Below, piece by piece: positions 12,103-22,854 of a DNA stretch of 64,000 nt (position 1 is its first letter; each line of letters opens with the position of its first letter). The position numbers and the translations under genes are program-made. Under the pieces are notes generated by a model. It was not told where the DNA came from and ran no database searches. It saw only the letters and a list, made by a program, of their open reading frames with translations. The stretch is from Oopsacas minuta (Eukaryota > Porifera > Hexactinellida > Lyssacinosida > Leucopsacidae), in assembly GCA_024704765.1 (NCBI GenBank), contig JAKMXF010000313.1, forward strand, positions 126,268 through 190,267, read 5' to 3'.

Positions 12103-14538
12103 ATGGATATTTCAGCACAACACCTAATGTTATGCAATAATATTCGAGAGAGTTCTGATTTTGAATACAATTCAGACGAAGAGCTCGCTAACAAGCCAGC
12201 TCTTCAGAACACCCCCGTGGATGTTCATATTGGTATGGACTCGTCGTACCTAAACAGACCTTACTTATCTCCTTTCTCAAAACATATTTCTAACAAACAG
12301 CGGAGATTGAATAATCATGCTTTGTTTGTATGGCTGGAGGACAACTACCAATTGAAAGACGATGAGTGTTTGGCTCGCAGCGTTATGTACAACCACTACC
12401 TAGACTACTGTAAACGAAGCAAAATATTTCCAGTCAGTCCAGCTTCATTTGGGAAGATCATCAAACAAAAATTTCCTGAATTGAAGACACGTAGACTTGG
12501 TACAAGAGGGCAGTCTAAGTATCATTACTACGGCGTTTCTATAAAGCAACAATCACTCTATTACAGATCTTCTGACCATAAAAATGGACTTTCTCGTTTT
12601 TCAACTTCACTTAGTAGTTACATCACCACCTCTATCATCCCCAAATCAAAGAAGGAAAATTGTACTTCATGTTTTCCTAGCGTTAAGTTAAGAACGCCTC
12701 TTCCTGACTTTCCTGATACTTCCTACCTCGACTTGAAGCCTAACACTTACAAGAACAAGCTGGACACATTTATGATAATGTATCGTACTCATTGTCAACG
12801 GATAATGGACTCAGTAATTCGGGCAAATTTTGAAGAAGTAAATGACTTGATGGTACATTTTTGGCAAGGAATGCCCCAACATATGCTAGAGGTCTTAAAC
12901 TATTCAATTACTTTACACATAATTACAGTATGTGACGTCATGCTCTACCGTGTGCTAGGCGAAGTTCTCATTCCGGCTTCTTTGCAGGCACTGCCTGACT
13001 CTCTCCTCTCTGACATCAAAGATTTCGCTATAAATATAAAAGAATGGCTATTTGAAGCTCTCTCAGACTTACCCCCTAAGCTGATGATCAGGAAAATCGA
13101 GCTTGCTAAGAATTTCTCTAAAATTCTCCTCAGACAAACTACCCTGGTTATGCTGGCACAAACCGCACGGGGAGTTTTGAGAAACTGTGACTCTGTCTCC
13201 CAAATGCTAGAAGATTGGCGTACTTTAGATTTCTGCGATATCTCACTCAGACTCACTTTTGTGAAGAAGAGTAGAAATTCGGATGACAACAACTTGGTGA
13301 GGATTCTATCTATTGAACTTGAGAGTCTGTTCATAAAGCAAGCACCTCTTGACCTGTATCTCGAATGGATTGACTCTATGATTAACTCACTAGTAGTGAT
13401 GCCTGCTGGCTCCAACATAAAGAACTTCAAGGCTCTGAGCAGACAAGTGATGCTAGAATGGTTCTTTATTGGGAGAATTATTGAAGAAGAAATGACTATC
13501 AAATCGGCTCCTAGCTTTGGTTGCTTCCGTCTCCTATACTTGATGCTGTCTGAATACATATTCTTTATAATAGAACATTTAATATATCAAAAGATTGAGA
13601 AAGGTTATGAAGATGTCCTTCGAGAGATTTTCATTGCTCACAATCCTCACCTTCAACCTCTGGACAAGATTCCCACTCGGAACATAGAGATAATCGTGCC
13701 TGGTAACTTAGACCTATCTCCAGAAACAGATGAACCCGAGATAACACTTTCAGACGAATGCGAGTTTCAACGTCCCGAACCGAAAGAAACGTTCCTTTAC
13801 CACGATTATCCACAGTTATTTCCTAAAATACCTTCTAAGGACAACCGGATAGCATCTCTTATAGGATACCCTACTTGTCCTGCTGACACTATCCAACCCT
13901 CTACTATGCCGATTAATATTGACTACCCTTCTCCGATAATACCTTCTATTCCATTGGATCAACCTAGAGGGGTGTTTAGATTCGATTTCCCAAGGCAATC
14001 CCATTTCTCTGAGCGAATTGAATCTCGCAATTTATCGATTCCTTCACATATTGCTTTCCAAAGCCAGCAGGCGACTGACTCTTCCGATGCTTGTACTACT
14101 CCACGACACTCCCCCACTTGCTTCCACCCCACCCACTCTCTAATTTCTGAGGAATCCATGAAGAGACAAAACCCTATAGTAAACGAGCTGTATCATGGTG
14201 ACATTCCTTACCATCCTCCTGCTTTCGAGTACTCAGGAGATGAGTGTTACTCACACAGTGAAATGTCAGATATACCTGACCCGCCAATTACTCAGGGGTT
14301 GTTTCAACAGAAACAATTGTCATCTTTTCACAGTAACAATCTTCAAGGAGATTCTATTTTTCCCCAGGGCAGGGTTAACAAATTACTGCACCCTTCTCCT
14401 TCTTCTCTCCCATACGTCATCTCTGGGGATCTTCCTCAACAAGATCACGCTCTCCAACCCAACGTTCTGAATGCTGGATCCATGGTAACATCTGCTCGTC
14501 TCGTTTACCCTACTAGCATAGTTAATCATACCTATTAA
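12103..14538 (+). CDS. RFX-family winged-helix transcription factor, RFX4/6-like
   Basis: This 811-residue intronless ORF encodes a nuclear factor expected to bind X-box DNA as a dimer. The RFX DNA-binding domain spans about 72-150 and contains the diagnostic TRRLGTRGQSKYHYYG (129-144). Glutamine before SKYHYYG and a following YY fit the RFX4/6/8 branch better than RFX1-3. The extended B, C and dimerisation region is recognisable from about 222 to 500 (for example MYRTHCQRIMDSVIRANF, FWQGMP, LQALPDSL, MLEDWR and SAPSFG). The tail from about 540 to 811 is Pro/Ser-rich and unconserved. In other animals this branch has roles in neural and endocrine development and ciliary gene control. Absence of introns is unusual for an RFX gene. 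Confidence 0.95.
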   Translation: MDISAQHLMLCNNIRESSDFEYNSDEELANKPALQNTPVDVHIGMDSSYLNRPYLSPFSKHISNKQRRLNNHALFVWLEDNYQLKDDECLARSVMYNHYLDYCKRSKIFPVSPASFGKIIKQKFPELKTRRLGTRGQSKYHYYGVSIKQQSLYYRSSDHKNGLSRFSTSLSSYITTSIIPKSKKENCTSCFPSVKLRTPLPDFPDTSYLDLKPNTYKNKLDTFMIMYRTHCQRIMDSVIRANFEEVNDLMVHFWQGMPQHMLEVLNYSITLHIITVCDVMLYRVLGEVLIPASLQALPDSLLSDIKDFAINIKEWLFEALSDLPPKLMIRKIELAKNFSKILLRQTTLVMLAQTARGVLRNCDSVSQMLEDWRTLDFCDISLRLTFVKKSRNSDDNNLVRILSIELESLFIKQAPLDLYLEWIDSMINSLVVMPAGSNIKNFKALSRQVMLEWFFIGRIIEEEMTIKSAPSFGCFRLLYLMLSEYIFFIIEHLIYQKIEKGYEDVLREIFIAHNPHLQPLDKIPTRNIEIIVPGNLDLSPETDEPEITLSDECEFQRPEPKETFLYHDYPQLFPKIPSKDNRIASLIGYPTCPADTIQPSTMPINIDYPSPIIPSIPLDQPRGVFRFDFPRQSHFSERIESRNLSIPSHIAFQSQQATDSSDACTTPRHSPTCFHPTHSLISEESMKRQNPIVNELYHGDIPYHPPAFEYSGDECYSHSEMSDIPDPPITQGLFQQKQLSSFHSNNLQGDSIFPQGRVNKLLHPSPSSLPYVISGDLPQQDHALQPNVLNAGSMVTSARLVYPTSIVNHTY

Positions 14539-15224
14539 ACGTGATTATCCTACTTACATCACATCTAGACATTTCTCCTGAGAAGATTCTTACAAGGCTA
14601 CGTCACTTATGTATTAATATCTCTATTGTACTTACACTTTTCACACAGCTTTGCAATCAATTTCAATTCTCATAAACAGTGTCATCATATAACTTCTCTC
14701 TTACTATTATAGACTAATACGCTTATATTTTTGATTCTTTATTTGTTGTAACTGATCTAACTTTTATTATAAATATGAGTCTAAGTGTATTAGTTTGCCC
14801 CAAATATGTGTATACGTATGCAGTAGATTCTCTCGTTAATACGAAATCGGTTAGATATTGCATACTACTGATTACGTCACATTGGTAAGAGTAATCATAT
14901 CGTAATATATTATCAGGGTATGGGAAGTCGAGTATATATTATAAAATGGCTATACTGATTTAACGATAACTTTAATGATTATTGACTTGCTAGCGCGCTT
15001 CGCTTGCTAGAACGGTGCGCGACAGCTTAGTGCCTCAGGTTATCTTAAGTATTAAACAGCTAAATTTCTTGATCCAGATATTCTCGGCACTAGGGGCCTC
15101 GAGTTGGAGTTATTTTTTGCTGAAATTTAATTTTTTTTATTATCCATGGTCCATCCAAATTCCATTTAATGGCCTTCTGTGGTAATACTGGATCTGCTAT
15201 CGTTCTTTGGATTAGTGATCTGAG
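14539..15224. other. Intergenic, no gene seen
   Basis: AT-rich. A short GC-rich word TAGCGCGCTTCGCTTGC near 14992-15008 recurs at 43344-43360, marking a small dispersed repeat. Confidence 0.5.
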
Positions 15225-15408
15225 CAGTGGTTAATAATGTGATTTTTCGAAAACTGTTACAATAACGTCATAATTTCGTCAGGTATGAATTTTCTCCAAG
15301 ACTCAAACTTGTCCTAGCCAGGCCCAAAATGCCCCTGTATGCCAAAAATCAGCCCTCAGGTGTGTCTTCCAGTTTCTTCAATCAATTCCGAACATACAAA
15401 CATATATG
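15225..15408 (+). repeat. Dispersed repeat, first of two long copies
   Basis: Shares TAATGTGATTTTTCGAAAA, AGCCAGGCCCA and CCAGTTTCTTCAATCAA-TCCGAACATACA with 19265-19412. A shorter fragment is at 20328-20380. The integrase transposon at 15410 lies directly against its 3' edge. Confidence 0.75.
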
Positions 15409-15409
15409 T

Positions 15410-17895
15410 TGTAGGAGATGCTGTTGAATAACCAACATCTCCTGCATGACATGTTGGCGATTTGGTGGTGTATGGCTTGAGAAGTTTATCACCGGTTTTA
15501 AAGTGAATTATGTGGCTTCAACAAATTATACTTGACACACGGATATGCTATAGGAAATGTTGTCGAATAACCAACATCTCCTGTTGGACATGTTGACGAT
15601 TTGGTGGTTCAGTAGTTTATTTTATAATTTATAATTTTATACAATTACTAAGCAACTGATAATTTAGCTAAGCTATGCTTGTGTTTTAGGTCAACTAAAA
15701 GGAATATCCAAGTAGATTGCAAAATTGACTTTCATGTTTCGTGGTGGATTTGAATCTTTTCAGATATTAATTTCTTTTTTATCATTCCATCGTAATGGTA
15801 ACGATCCCTTTGCAATAAAAGTTTTAGGGGAAAATGATTACCAAAAAGAAGTGTATACCCAAGCAACTTGAAGTGTTTGAGTTTATTTTGATGAATTATG
15901 TGAATTTTCTCTTTAATTTTCTCCTCCAGAACTTTATTATCTTGGAAATTCTTGAGAACAGCCCGAACACTTCATCTGACACTGATAATGCAACTGAATC
16001 CAATGTTAGTTAAATATTTTACCACTGTATACTCTAATCAATAAAAGTCAACTGCATACAAGTTTTCCAAAATTTCCATCTCTTTTGGTAGGCTATAACG
16101 TAATAAATCAAATTTCCCAAGTTGTACTTTTTGTTAAAAACTTGTTTACTTGATTACTCAGCTCTTTCTGTAGGTACCCGAATGCTGCCCTAATAGGATC
16201 AATGTGCAAGCTAATTAGAGTGAGAAAATTGTCGAGGACATGTTTTATTAATTGTGTTCCATTATATTCACCTCCCCACGCAACACAAAGAGCTATAAGA
16301 GTTTCTAATTGAGAAAGAGATGGAGCAAGATTAGGTATTCTACCTAAGTGAACGTCTGAGGGAATAGCAATGAACTAATTTCTGTAGAATTTTCTTGTTT
16401 ATGACTTCATCGAGTGGGATCGAGGATGAGATTGTTACGAATTGTAGATGTTACTTTAGATTTTAACTTGTGTGATTCTAGTGAAGCATTCTTATTATCA
16501 GAATTTTATACATGGAATTAGATTTGGATGACGCCCGCCAGAAGTGCAATAGTAACCACTGACTTTACGAGGACAATGTTTCGTTGCACAATTCCTCTAT
16601 ACGAACATTTTTTTTCTACCATGAGAAAGAAGATTAGCAATTGTATGCATTTTATTTCTGTAGTAGGTATATTTGAAAACTTAGATAAGATGAGTCTGTC
16701 CAAGGTGCGAACTCGCCCCTCGGATAATTCCGGTCTAACATTCCTTTTCGGTTCCTACACGGTATGAATTGTTTGATACTTTGATTATCACACCTAGAAT
16801 ATGATTTGGACCTAGTTTGCCTTTATCTACTTTGGGGATAGGTACCCTTATAATGCTTTAAGATCTTCGACGCTGTTAATTGAATGGTTGTATTCTTCGG
16901 GTAAATGAAAATCTCGCAATACTATGGGGAGATCTCTGTTATATAGCATTCTATAGGGACTGTTTTACAAACGCTATGTACAGTGGTGTTTTCATGTAGG
17001 CGACTTTTTCTAATTCGCTAACTCAATTGAGTGTTGAAATTTATCAAGCAAACTGGTGAGAATATTTTCCACCCGCTTGTTAGCACTCTCAACAGAGCCT
17101 TGCGATTTTCTCTTCAATGTGCTTGACACTATCCATATATCTTGATAGGTGAGTATCCAATTATATTCACCATCAGGATTAGCTCTCATATCAATGAGAT
17201 CAACTTGACCTCTAGCTCCAAATCCTTCAGACGATATTGGTTTGGTAACGAGTGACTTCTGTGACTTTTTCATTATTCTGGCTTGATGTTCGAGACTTTG
17301 CGAAAGAAAGATCTTTATCAACTCAATATTTATGGAATACCCTTGTTCTCTGATTTTTGTGAGTAAGGAATTCCATCCTTCATAGCCAGTTTGCTCCCAA
17401 CACCAATTTATTTATCAAATAAGTTCTCAAACGGAACTGCTATAAGTGATCGGTTTGTAGTTACTTTCGAGTATGGGTCAATGTATCGTAATTCTTTTAC
17501 ATTGCTTACCTCTTAAAGATGGAAACTTTGCACTGAACGCTCATCTCTTTTTGTCTTGGGACCAGAAGTCAGTATGTCGATCTTCTTTTGTATTTCGAAA
17601 TTGGTCCAGGCACGACATTGTGGATTGTTCATCTTTATGTTAACAACTTCTTCAAATTTCTTCCTGTTGTAATTTCAGCCATTTTAAGTATGAATAATAT
17701 TAAATTTTGGGTTTACTATTTATTTGTAGAATCGTGTCGTACAACTATCGTACGACAATCGAAATAGGTATATCCGTGTGTCGGGTATAATTTGTTGAAG
17801 CCGCATAATTAACTTTGAAACCAGTGATAAACTATTCAAGCCATATACCACCAATCGCATGACCTGCAGGAGATGTTTGTTATTCGACAGAATTT
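15410..17895 (-). mobile_element. DNA transposon with ~130-bp TIRs and decayed KRBA2-type integrase
   Basis: The left end (about 15410-15545) and right end (about 17766-17895) are inverted copies, sharing CCGTGTGTC, TATAATTTGTTGAAGCC, TGATAAACT and the terminal AACATCTCCTG motif. The left end also carries a direct duplication of its terminal 57 bases (15411-15468 and 15550-15608). The interior includes a disrupted integrase reading on the minus strand. KRAB-A-domain-containing-2-like integrases belong to the Ginger/Gypsy-integrase type of cut-and-paste elements. Exact ends and target duplication are not resolved. Confidence 0.75.
16450..17690 (-). pseudogene. KRBA2-like transposon integrase, broken
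   Basis: The clearest part is a 103-codon ORF at 17010-17321 containing GARGQVDLIDMRANPDGEY and, after an apparent internal deletion, SQGSVESANKRVENILTSLL. These are hallmarks of the DDE integrase core of KRBA2-like proteins: the catalytic-Asp region DLIDM and the SQGSVE region with the catalytic Glu. Weaker matches continue upstream to about 17690 and downstream to about 16450, interrupted by stops and frame changes. The segment between the two DDE motifs is missing, so it is non-functional. Confidence 0.7.
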
Positions 17896-18258
17896 CCCGA
17901 TTGAATTTTAATAGTGTAGATTAGTGTGTTCATTAAAATGTGTTATTCCTGGTATCTACTGTAACTCAAGAACGAGCCAACTGTTGTATTACAATTTTCA
18001 ATGGCTTGGTCCCGATGTGCTTCTGTTATAAGCCACTGTTTGTTGTAACTTGTCTTACTCACACAGATTACATTAAATTTGTGAAAATACAATAGAGCTT
18101 AAGAGAATTGGAGAAACGCTTCCCTACTTGAATAATTATGTTGAGGTGGAATTCAGTTTAATTGAAAGTATAACTTCTGATACATTACAATTTATTCTGG
18201 TAGCTAAACTGTAAATTTTAAGTATCAATGGTCTGGTAATAGAGATAGTTGAACTGTC

Positions 18259-18671
18259 ATGGTAGTACCCGACGGCCAAAGTGTTGCATATGTGGGGCTC
18301 CATAGGATTGGGAAGACGTTCACAACACAATCAACTCTTACGCGACTCGCCATCCTATACTTCAAAAGATCCCTGGAGATAAATGGTCCGATGGCTTCAA
18401 CTTTCAACGTGTCATCATATTTGATGAGCTTGTGCGGGGGCAATTCCTTTACACCAAATGGAACTCCTATTGTGATCCCGACCCGCCACTTCTCGAAATT
18501 AAGGGCGCTAAGTTGCCTAATCCAGCTACCTACTACATTGTACCCTCAAATCGATCCCCCGAAGATCAGTACGTTCGAATTAAAGAGGAAAAACCGGCTG
18601 AATGGCAACCTACAGGCGTCGCAATACGTCTTCTCACCACCTTGCCCCTTTATCCGACGGTTTATCTGTAA
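18259..18671 (+). pseudogene. Endogenous CRESS-DNA virus Rep-like fragment (SF3 helicase part), broken
   Basis: The frame of 18306-18671 is open and resembles the helicase half of circovirus-like Rep proteins: a KW-S-DGF motif, a Walker-B-like VIIFDE, a following Lys-Gly, and a motif-C-like PSNRSPE. A Walker-A-like G-x4-GKT lies just upstream but in another frame (the frame of 18259), and an in-frame stop (18303-18305) precedes the main part, so there is at least one frameshift. I see no nuclease (HUH) half and no capsid. It reads as a decayed viral integration, without function as a replication protein. A Rep-bearing transposon relic is the alternative. Assignment is by motif order only. Confidence 0.5.
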
Positions 18672-18742
18672 TTCACCGAAGATGAGGACAGCAATTTTCG
18701 ATTTAATATAAAAGAAGAAATAAATATAGACAGAATCGGAAG

Positions 18743-19054
18743 ATGTTAGATAGAACATACGCAGATAGATTAATGGAAGAAGGAAGAGTAAGAAAATTAG
18801 ACCAAGATTTGAACACAGTAAATCTATACATGGATGAATTACAAAGAGAAATTCAAGAATTAGAAGAAAAAATAGACGGGATGGAAGAAGATCATACATA
18901 TATTCTATCAGAAAGTGACGAAGATGAAGAATCACAGATGGATACTACATGCGAATGTGGCAATAATCTAGAAGAAATACTACTTCTAGTAAGAAAAGAC
19001 TTGGTAAACTATCTAAAGACCAAGAGTTTTGATGAAAACTCAATAGATATTTAG
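18743..19054 (+). CDS. Small acidic coiled-coil protein, unknown
   Basis: A 103-codon ORF starting MLDRTYADRLMEE. Residues about 18-50 are heptad-like and strongly charged (coiled coil predicted by eye), followed by a very acidic stretch (SESDEDEE) and a CECG motif. Codons are unusually purine-rich (AGA, GAA, GAT), unlike the neighbouring host genes. It starts 71 bases after the Rep-like fragment and may belong to the same integration. No family is recognised; it could be a viral, transposon or de novo ORF, or non-coding. Confidence 0.35.
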   Translation: MLDRTYADRLMEEGRVRKLDQDLNTVNLYMDELQREIQELEEKIDGMEEDHTYILSESDEDEESQMDTTCECGNNLEEILLLVRKDLVNYLKTKSFDENSIDI

Positions 19055-19129
19055 AAGATTAATGGTAGTGTGTTAGGATTAGTTCATTATATTAAAGAAA
19101 AAGTCTCATTGGGTTTTCATCAAAACTCT
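19023..19129. other. 17-bp perfect inverted repeat overlapping the ORF end
   Basis: AGAGTTTTGATGAAAAC at 19023-19039 is exactly complementary to 19113-19129, with a 73-base spacer. The left arm lies within the last codons of the acidic ORF. It may be a terminus or stem of the inserted element. Confidence 0.7.
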
Positions 19130-19264
19130 GGAAATGTTGATTTTTTTGTACAGTTATGATGACGTAATAATTCCATGATGATTTTGGTATATGGTCAAAA
19201 TCGTCACAACGTGTGGCCGTAAACTACGTATCTGTGATTAATTTTTCAAACTTCTATCATGTAT

Positions 19265-19412
19265 ATTGGCTGAGTAATGTGATTTTTCGAAAATCCAAAA
19301 AAGGTGACATATGTTCAAAGACTTGTCCGAGCCAGGCCCACAATCCGAAATCAGCCCTGGGGGGTATTCCAGTTTCTTCAATCAATCCGAACATACAACA
19401 TATACGTATATA
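19265..19412 (+). repeat. Dispersed repeat, second copy
   Basis: Direct-orientation relative of 15225-15408 (see that entry), with small indels. Confidence 0.75.
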
Positions 19413-19517
19413 TGTTCTTCCCCGATACCTAACCTGACGGTTACATAACCTGCGTTCCAATCACGCAACGGAACGTCAGGTACATAACGAGAAGGAAGTT
19501 GGGCATCCGGACGAAAC

Positions 19518-19542
<25 letters not shown>
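19518..19542. repeat. (TA)n microsatellite
   Basis: About 25 bases of alternating AT/TA. Confidence 0.9.
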
Positions 19543-19550
<8 letters not shown>

Positions 19551-20115
19551 GATTAATCGCGTTTAAATAGTATAGATTCGTTACAAAGAAGTAGAGGGGC
19601 AGCTCCTGACCTTAATCTCTAATATTATTCATGCATCTTCGCTCTGGAACTATTATCGCGGTCGATTTTTATGTTTTTCAGCAGACATACAATTTTCATA
19701 GTTGTATCTCTCCAGAATAAATACATGGCAGTACAAGCCACCGAAAATGTAACAAATCCAGGCTGATTAATTTTCAACTCTCATATTCACAATATCATTC
19801 TTTAGCAGCTTCAGTATATAAAGAAATGATTGAGGCTTGAGACTACTTTAACAGCGGCTATCTGCAAATGGTCAGAGCTCTATTATGCTTGACTAACTAT
19901 TGGGTCTGCCGCATGATTCTTGGTATTTTATTGGAATATACTACTCTCACGAAGTCACCATGTAATCTTGACAAATAATACGAATTCACAATTCTGAAAG
20001 TTCTCGGCTCATAATCCTTGTTATATCTGAGCTAGAGATATCTGAAGTGATCTTCAAGTTGATGTAAGTTTTGAATCTATTGTATACTAATGGTATTGAG
20101 CTTATTAGTTATATC

Positions 20116-20235
20116 CAGAGGGGCTGGATCATCCATAAATCCATAATTCATGGATTTGGAATTACTATCCTGTGGAAAATTGAGTACGGATTGGATTGGA
20201 TTATGATTTATGATTTGGATCCATCTGCCCTTAAG
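20116..20235. mobile_element. 120-bp hAT-type MITE with 8-bp target duplication
   Basis: It begins CAGAGGGGCTGGATC and ends in an imperfect inverted terminus (ATGGATCC / CTGCCCTTAAG). GTTATATC is repeated exactly at 20108-20115 and 20236-20243. The interior is rich in ATGGATT/AATCCAT words, as in the related element near 30091. Confidence 0.75.
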
Positions 20236-20243
20236 GTTATATC

Positions 20244-21756
20244 CCACACTAGAAATCTGTTTTTCTTACTTTTCCATTTTTTCTTACTCTATTTTCATGC
20301 TCAGATTGTAAAAAATGTGAGATTTCAGCCATCCAGTTTCTTCAAACAATTCCGAATATACAAACATTCGTATACAGTAGTGGAGTGCTCAAAATGAAAG
20401 TGGTGGAGCGCCTCTAATAGTAACTTACGATAATTGTTGGTGAAACATAAACAAAATTTAACAAAGCTTGTAGTTGTCCACAGTATTTAAATCATATATA
20501 CTAATTAATACTCAATTTTTTTGTTGTTTTTCCAAAATTCATTGAGGAACTGGACTCAGCATAGTCGTTGAAAGTATGAATCTATCTATTGGCTGGACTG
20601 ATTCTACCATAACTTTAGCGATTATTGTGTTATAAGTAAATATTGGGTAAACATGTGCCATCCATGGTATCTAAGATAACTCAGTAAGGTGACAGCTTTA
20701 TATTTACAAAAATTGTATATTTAATGTATGAACATCCTCAGATCACTTGATATTAATTCTGGAATCGAAAACACATTAGTGTTCGTCCAGCAGAGCTTCA
20801 AAATTAGGCATTTTTGACAACATATAGCCCTCGGAACGGAACCAAAGATCACGTCATTTCGAACTGGAAATAGTTGGATTACATTGCTTGTGTTGATTAT
20901 TATCTTTCATACATTCTTTCGAGCTAAAATGTACCAATTTGATATTATCGAGAATAATCAAAATGTAATGCAAATTTAATAAACTTGAAGTAATCCATGA
21001 TTAAATATTATGAAATGTCTATATACGATGTGCGTGCTATTTCCCATAATTGCATTTTGCCACACTGTGTACATTCGAGTCCCCAAAACGAACACTCCGA
21101 AAAGCGGACAATCTCTCTAAACGGACAGGAATGAATATACCATACATATAATTATTACTTGTGCTGGCCCCGAATGGTGTTTCTTAATACAAAATTACCT
21201 CTCAAGAACGGATAACAAGACTAAATCGAATAATTTTCATGGATATCACTATTTTAACAAAATATATATAGTTATACAAGTCTCGTCTCTCTCAAGCCTT
21301 TCAACAATTCTTTCATTTTGTCAGTGTAAATTTTGGGTTCATATAGGTGGTCCAGAGTGGCGGATGGGGAGCATCCCCACCAGGATAATTATACATGATA
21401 TGGTATCACAGTGGTACATATTGAAATTTATGTCAATACAAGAGAAATTATTTCAAGATTCGAAGTTACCACAGTACAAAGGGAACTAATTTGGGGGCTA
21501 GTAGGACTTGTGGTCGAGGGGTCGATCAGATCTTCGGTTAGGTTTTGGCGGCGATTGAATAAAGGTATTCAAGTGTACTTCAATAAAGTTATCCTAATGC
21601 TGCATACCTATCTATGTATACTTGTATCCAGTACAGTGCAACCTCTATAGGCAGAGAGCGGGGCACACTTTAGAGATAATTATGCCTTAGAGTTTAAATG
21701 ATATGAGCAATATCCATACGAGGGGTACGACCCGTTTCTTTTCTTCAATGCGAAAA
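20244..21756. other. Intergenic, no gene seen
   Basis: ORFs here are short and non-conserved. A repeat fragment at 20328-20380 matches the 15225/19265 family. Nothing else is recognised. Confidence 0.5.
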
Positions 21757-21823
21757 ACAATCATGTGAATGTAAGGTAGACTCATTGCCAAAGCAATCTA
21801 CCTCACATTCACATGATTTTTGT
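21757..21823 (-). ncRNA. Candidate hairpin RNA (precursor-miRNA-like)
   Basis: Arms 21759-21780 and 21797-21818 pair over 22 bases with one mismatch, which becomes a G-U wobble in a minus-strand transcript. An inner stem (ATTGC/GCAAT) with a CAAA loop extends it. Total length near 65 bases fits a pre-miRNA. It may equally be a relic of a small inverted-repeat transposon; no expression evidence exists here. Confidence 0.35.
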
Positions 21824-22854
21824 TGTGCGATCCTGGGTACATTTATGTAGATAGCAGACTTATCTCAGAAACTTACATTAATAACATCGCGCATGATTTA
21901 ATGGAATTCCATAGATAGATTTGTCAAGTTGATTTTCAATGAGAATGCACGTATGCTATAGAGTCCTGTTGCATATATTTCGTAGTAATTTGTATTAACG
22001 GATCATGGATGAATACATCCCATATATTTCGGAGACAACTGTATCAATAAACCATGGATTACCATAGATTTCGGAGACATTTTGTATTATCAAAACATGG
22101 ATATTTAAACCCTGTAGCATATATTGTAGTTATCTATAAAGAGGGAGGTTAATATAACTGGTCTATGCTCGATTTTCACATCCACGAAGTGTTCTCTACT
22201 GTATAGTCAAAATCGGGGTTTTTGCCTCGCGAAATTCACTGGAAAAAGATAAATAACCCAATTCAATCACATGTGTTGATATTTTAAACAGAAATAATAA
22301 CACCTTGCAGTTACGTACAGCATGAACGAGAGATGGAATATCTGCCAGTGATGCAGAGATAATGGCAGCATCAGCAAATCACAGACAAATATTTATGTAG
22401 TCAACAACATTTATTCGAGGCGCACGCGTTACTCAAAATTTCTAAGTTGTATTTAGTTAGGATTTTGGAGACTGGTATTAGTCGGAATGCTTTTTCGGTG
22501 AGTTGGCGTTAGTCAGAAGGAGTAGCCTAATTCTGACCCCAAGTTACATCAGAAAGTGATTGAAAATGTGTGGTGTTGGAATTCCTTGAAATCTTCATTG
22601 TTTCGTGTCAAAACTTAAATAGGCATGAAGACATTGGACAGCGCTTTCCGCGGCAATCGCGTTCATTTCCGCTGCACTCCAATACTCGCTACGTTTGTTT
22701 GCGCGTTTAATAATTATGGAAAAAATGGGGATTAAGGGCATTGACCAAAACTCTTGTCTACCAATGCTAACGTCTGATTTTTGGGATTTCAGAGAAAATT
22801 GTCCCAAAATCATACTGACCTACGCCAACAGCCTAAAAAAGCATTTTGACATTT
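21824..22854. other. Intergenic with degenerate internal repetition
   Basis: Around 21960-22130, units with CATATATTTCG, GTATTA and CATGGAT(T/G)A recur three times, suggesting an old tandem duplication. No gene is supported; the ORF at 22595-22813 (minus) has no recognisable features. Confidence 0.45.

Noticed and set aside
12945-13559. 204-codon minus-strand ORF
   Set aside because: Antisense shadow of the RFX coding sequence without domain features.
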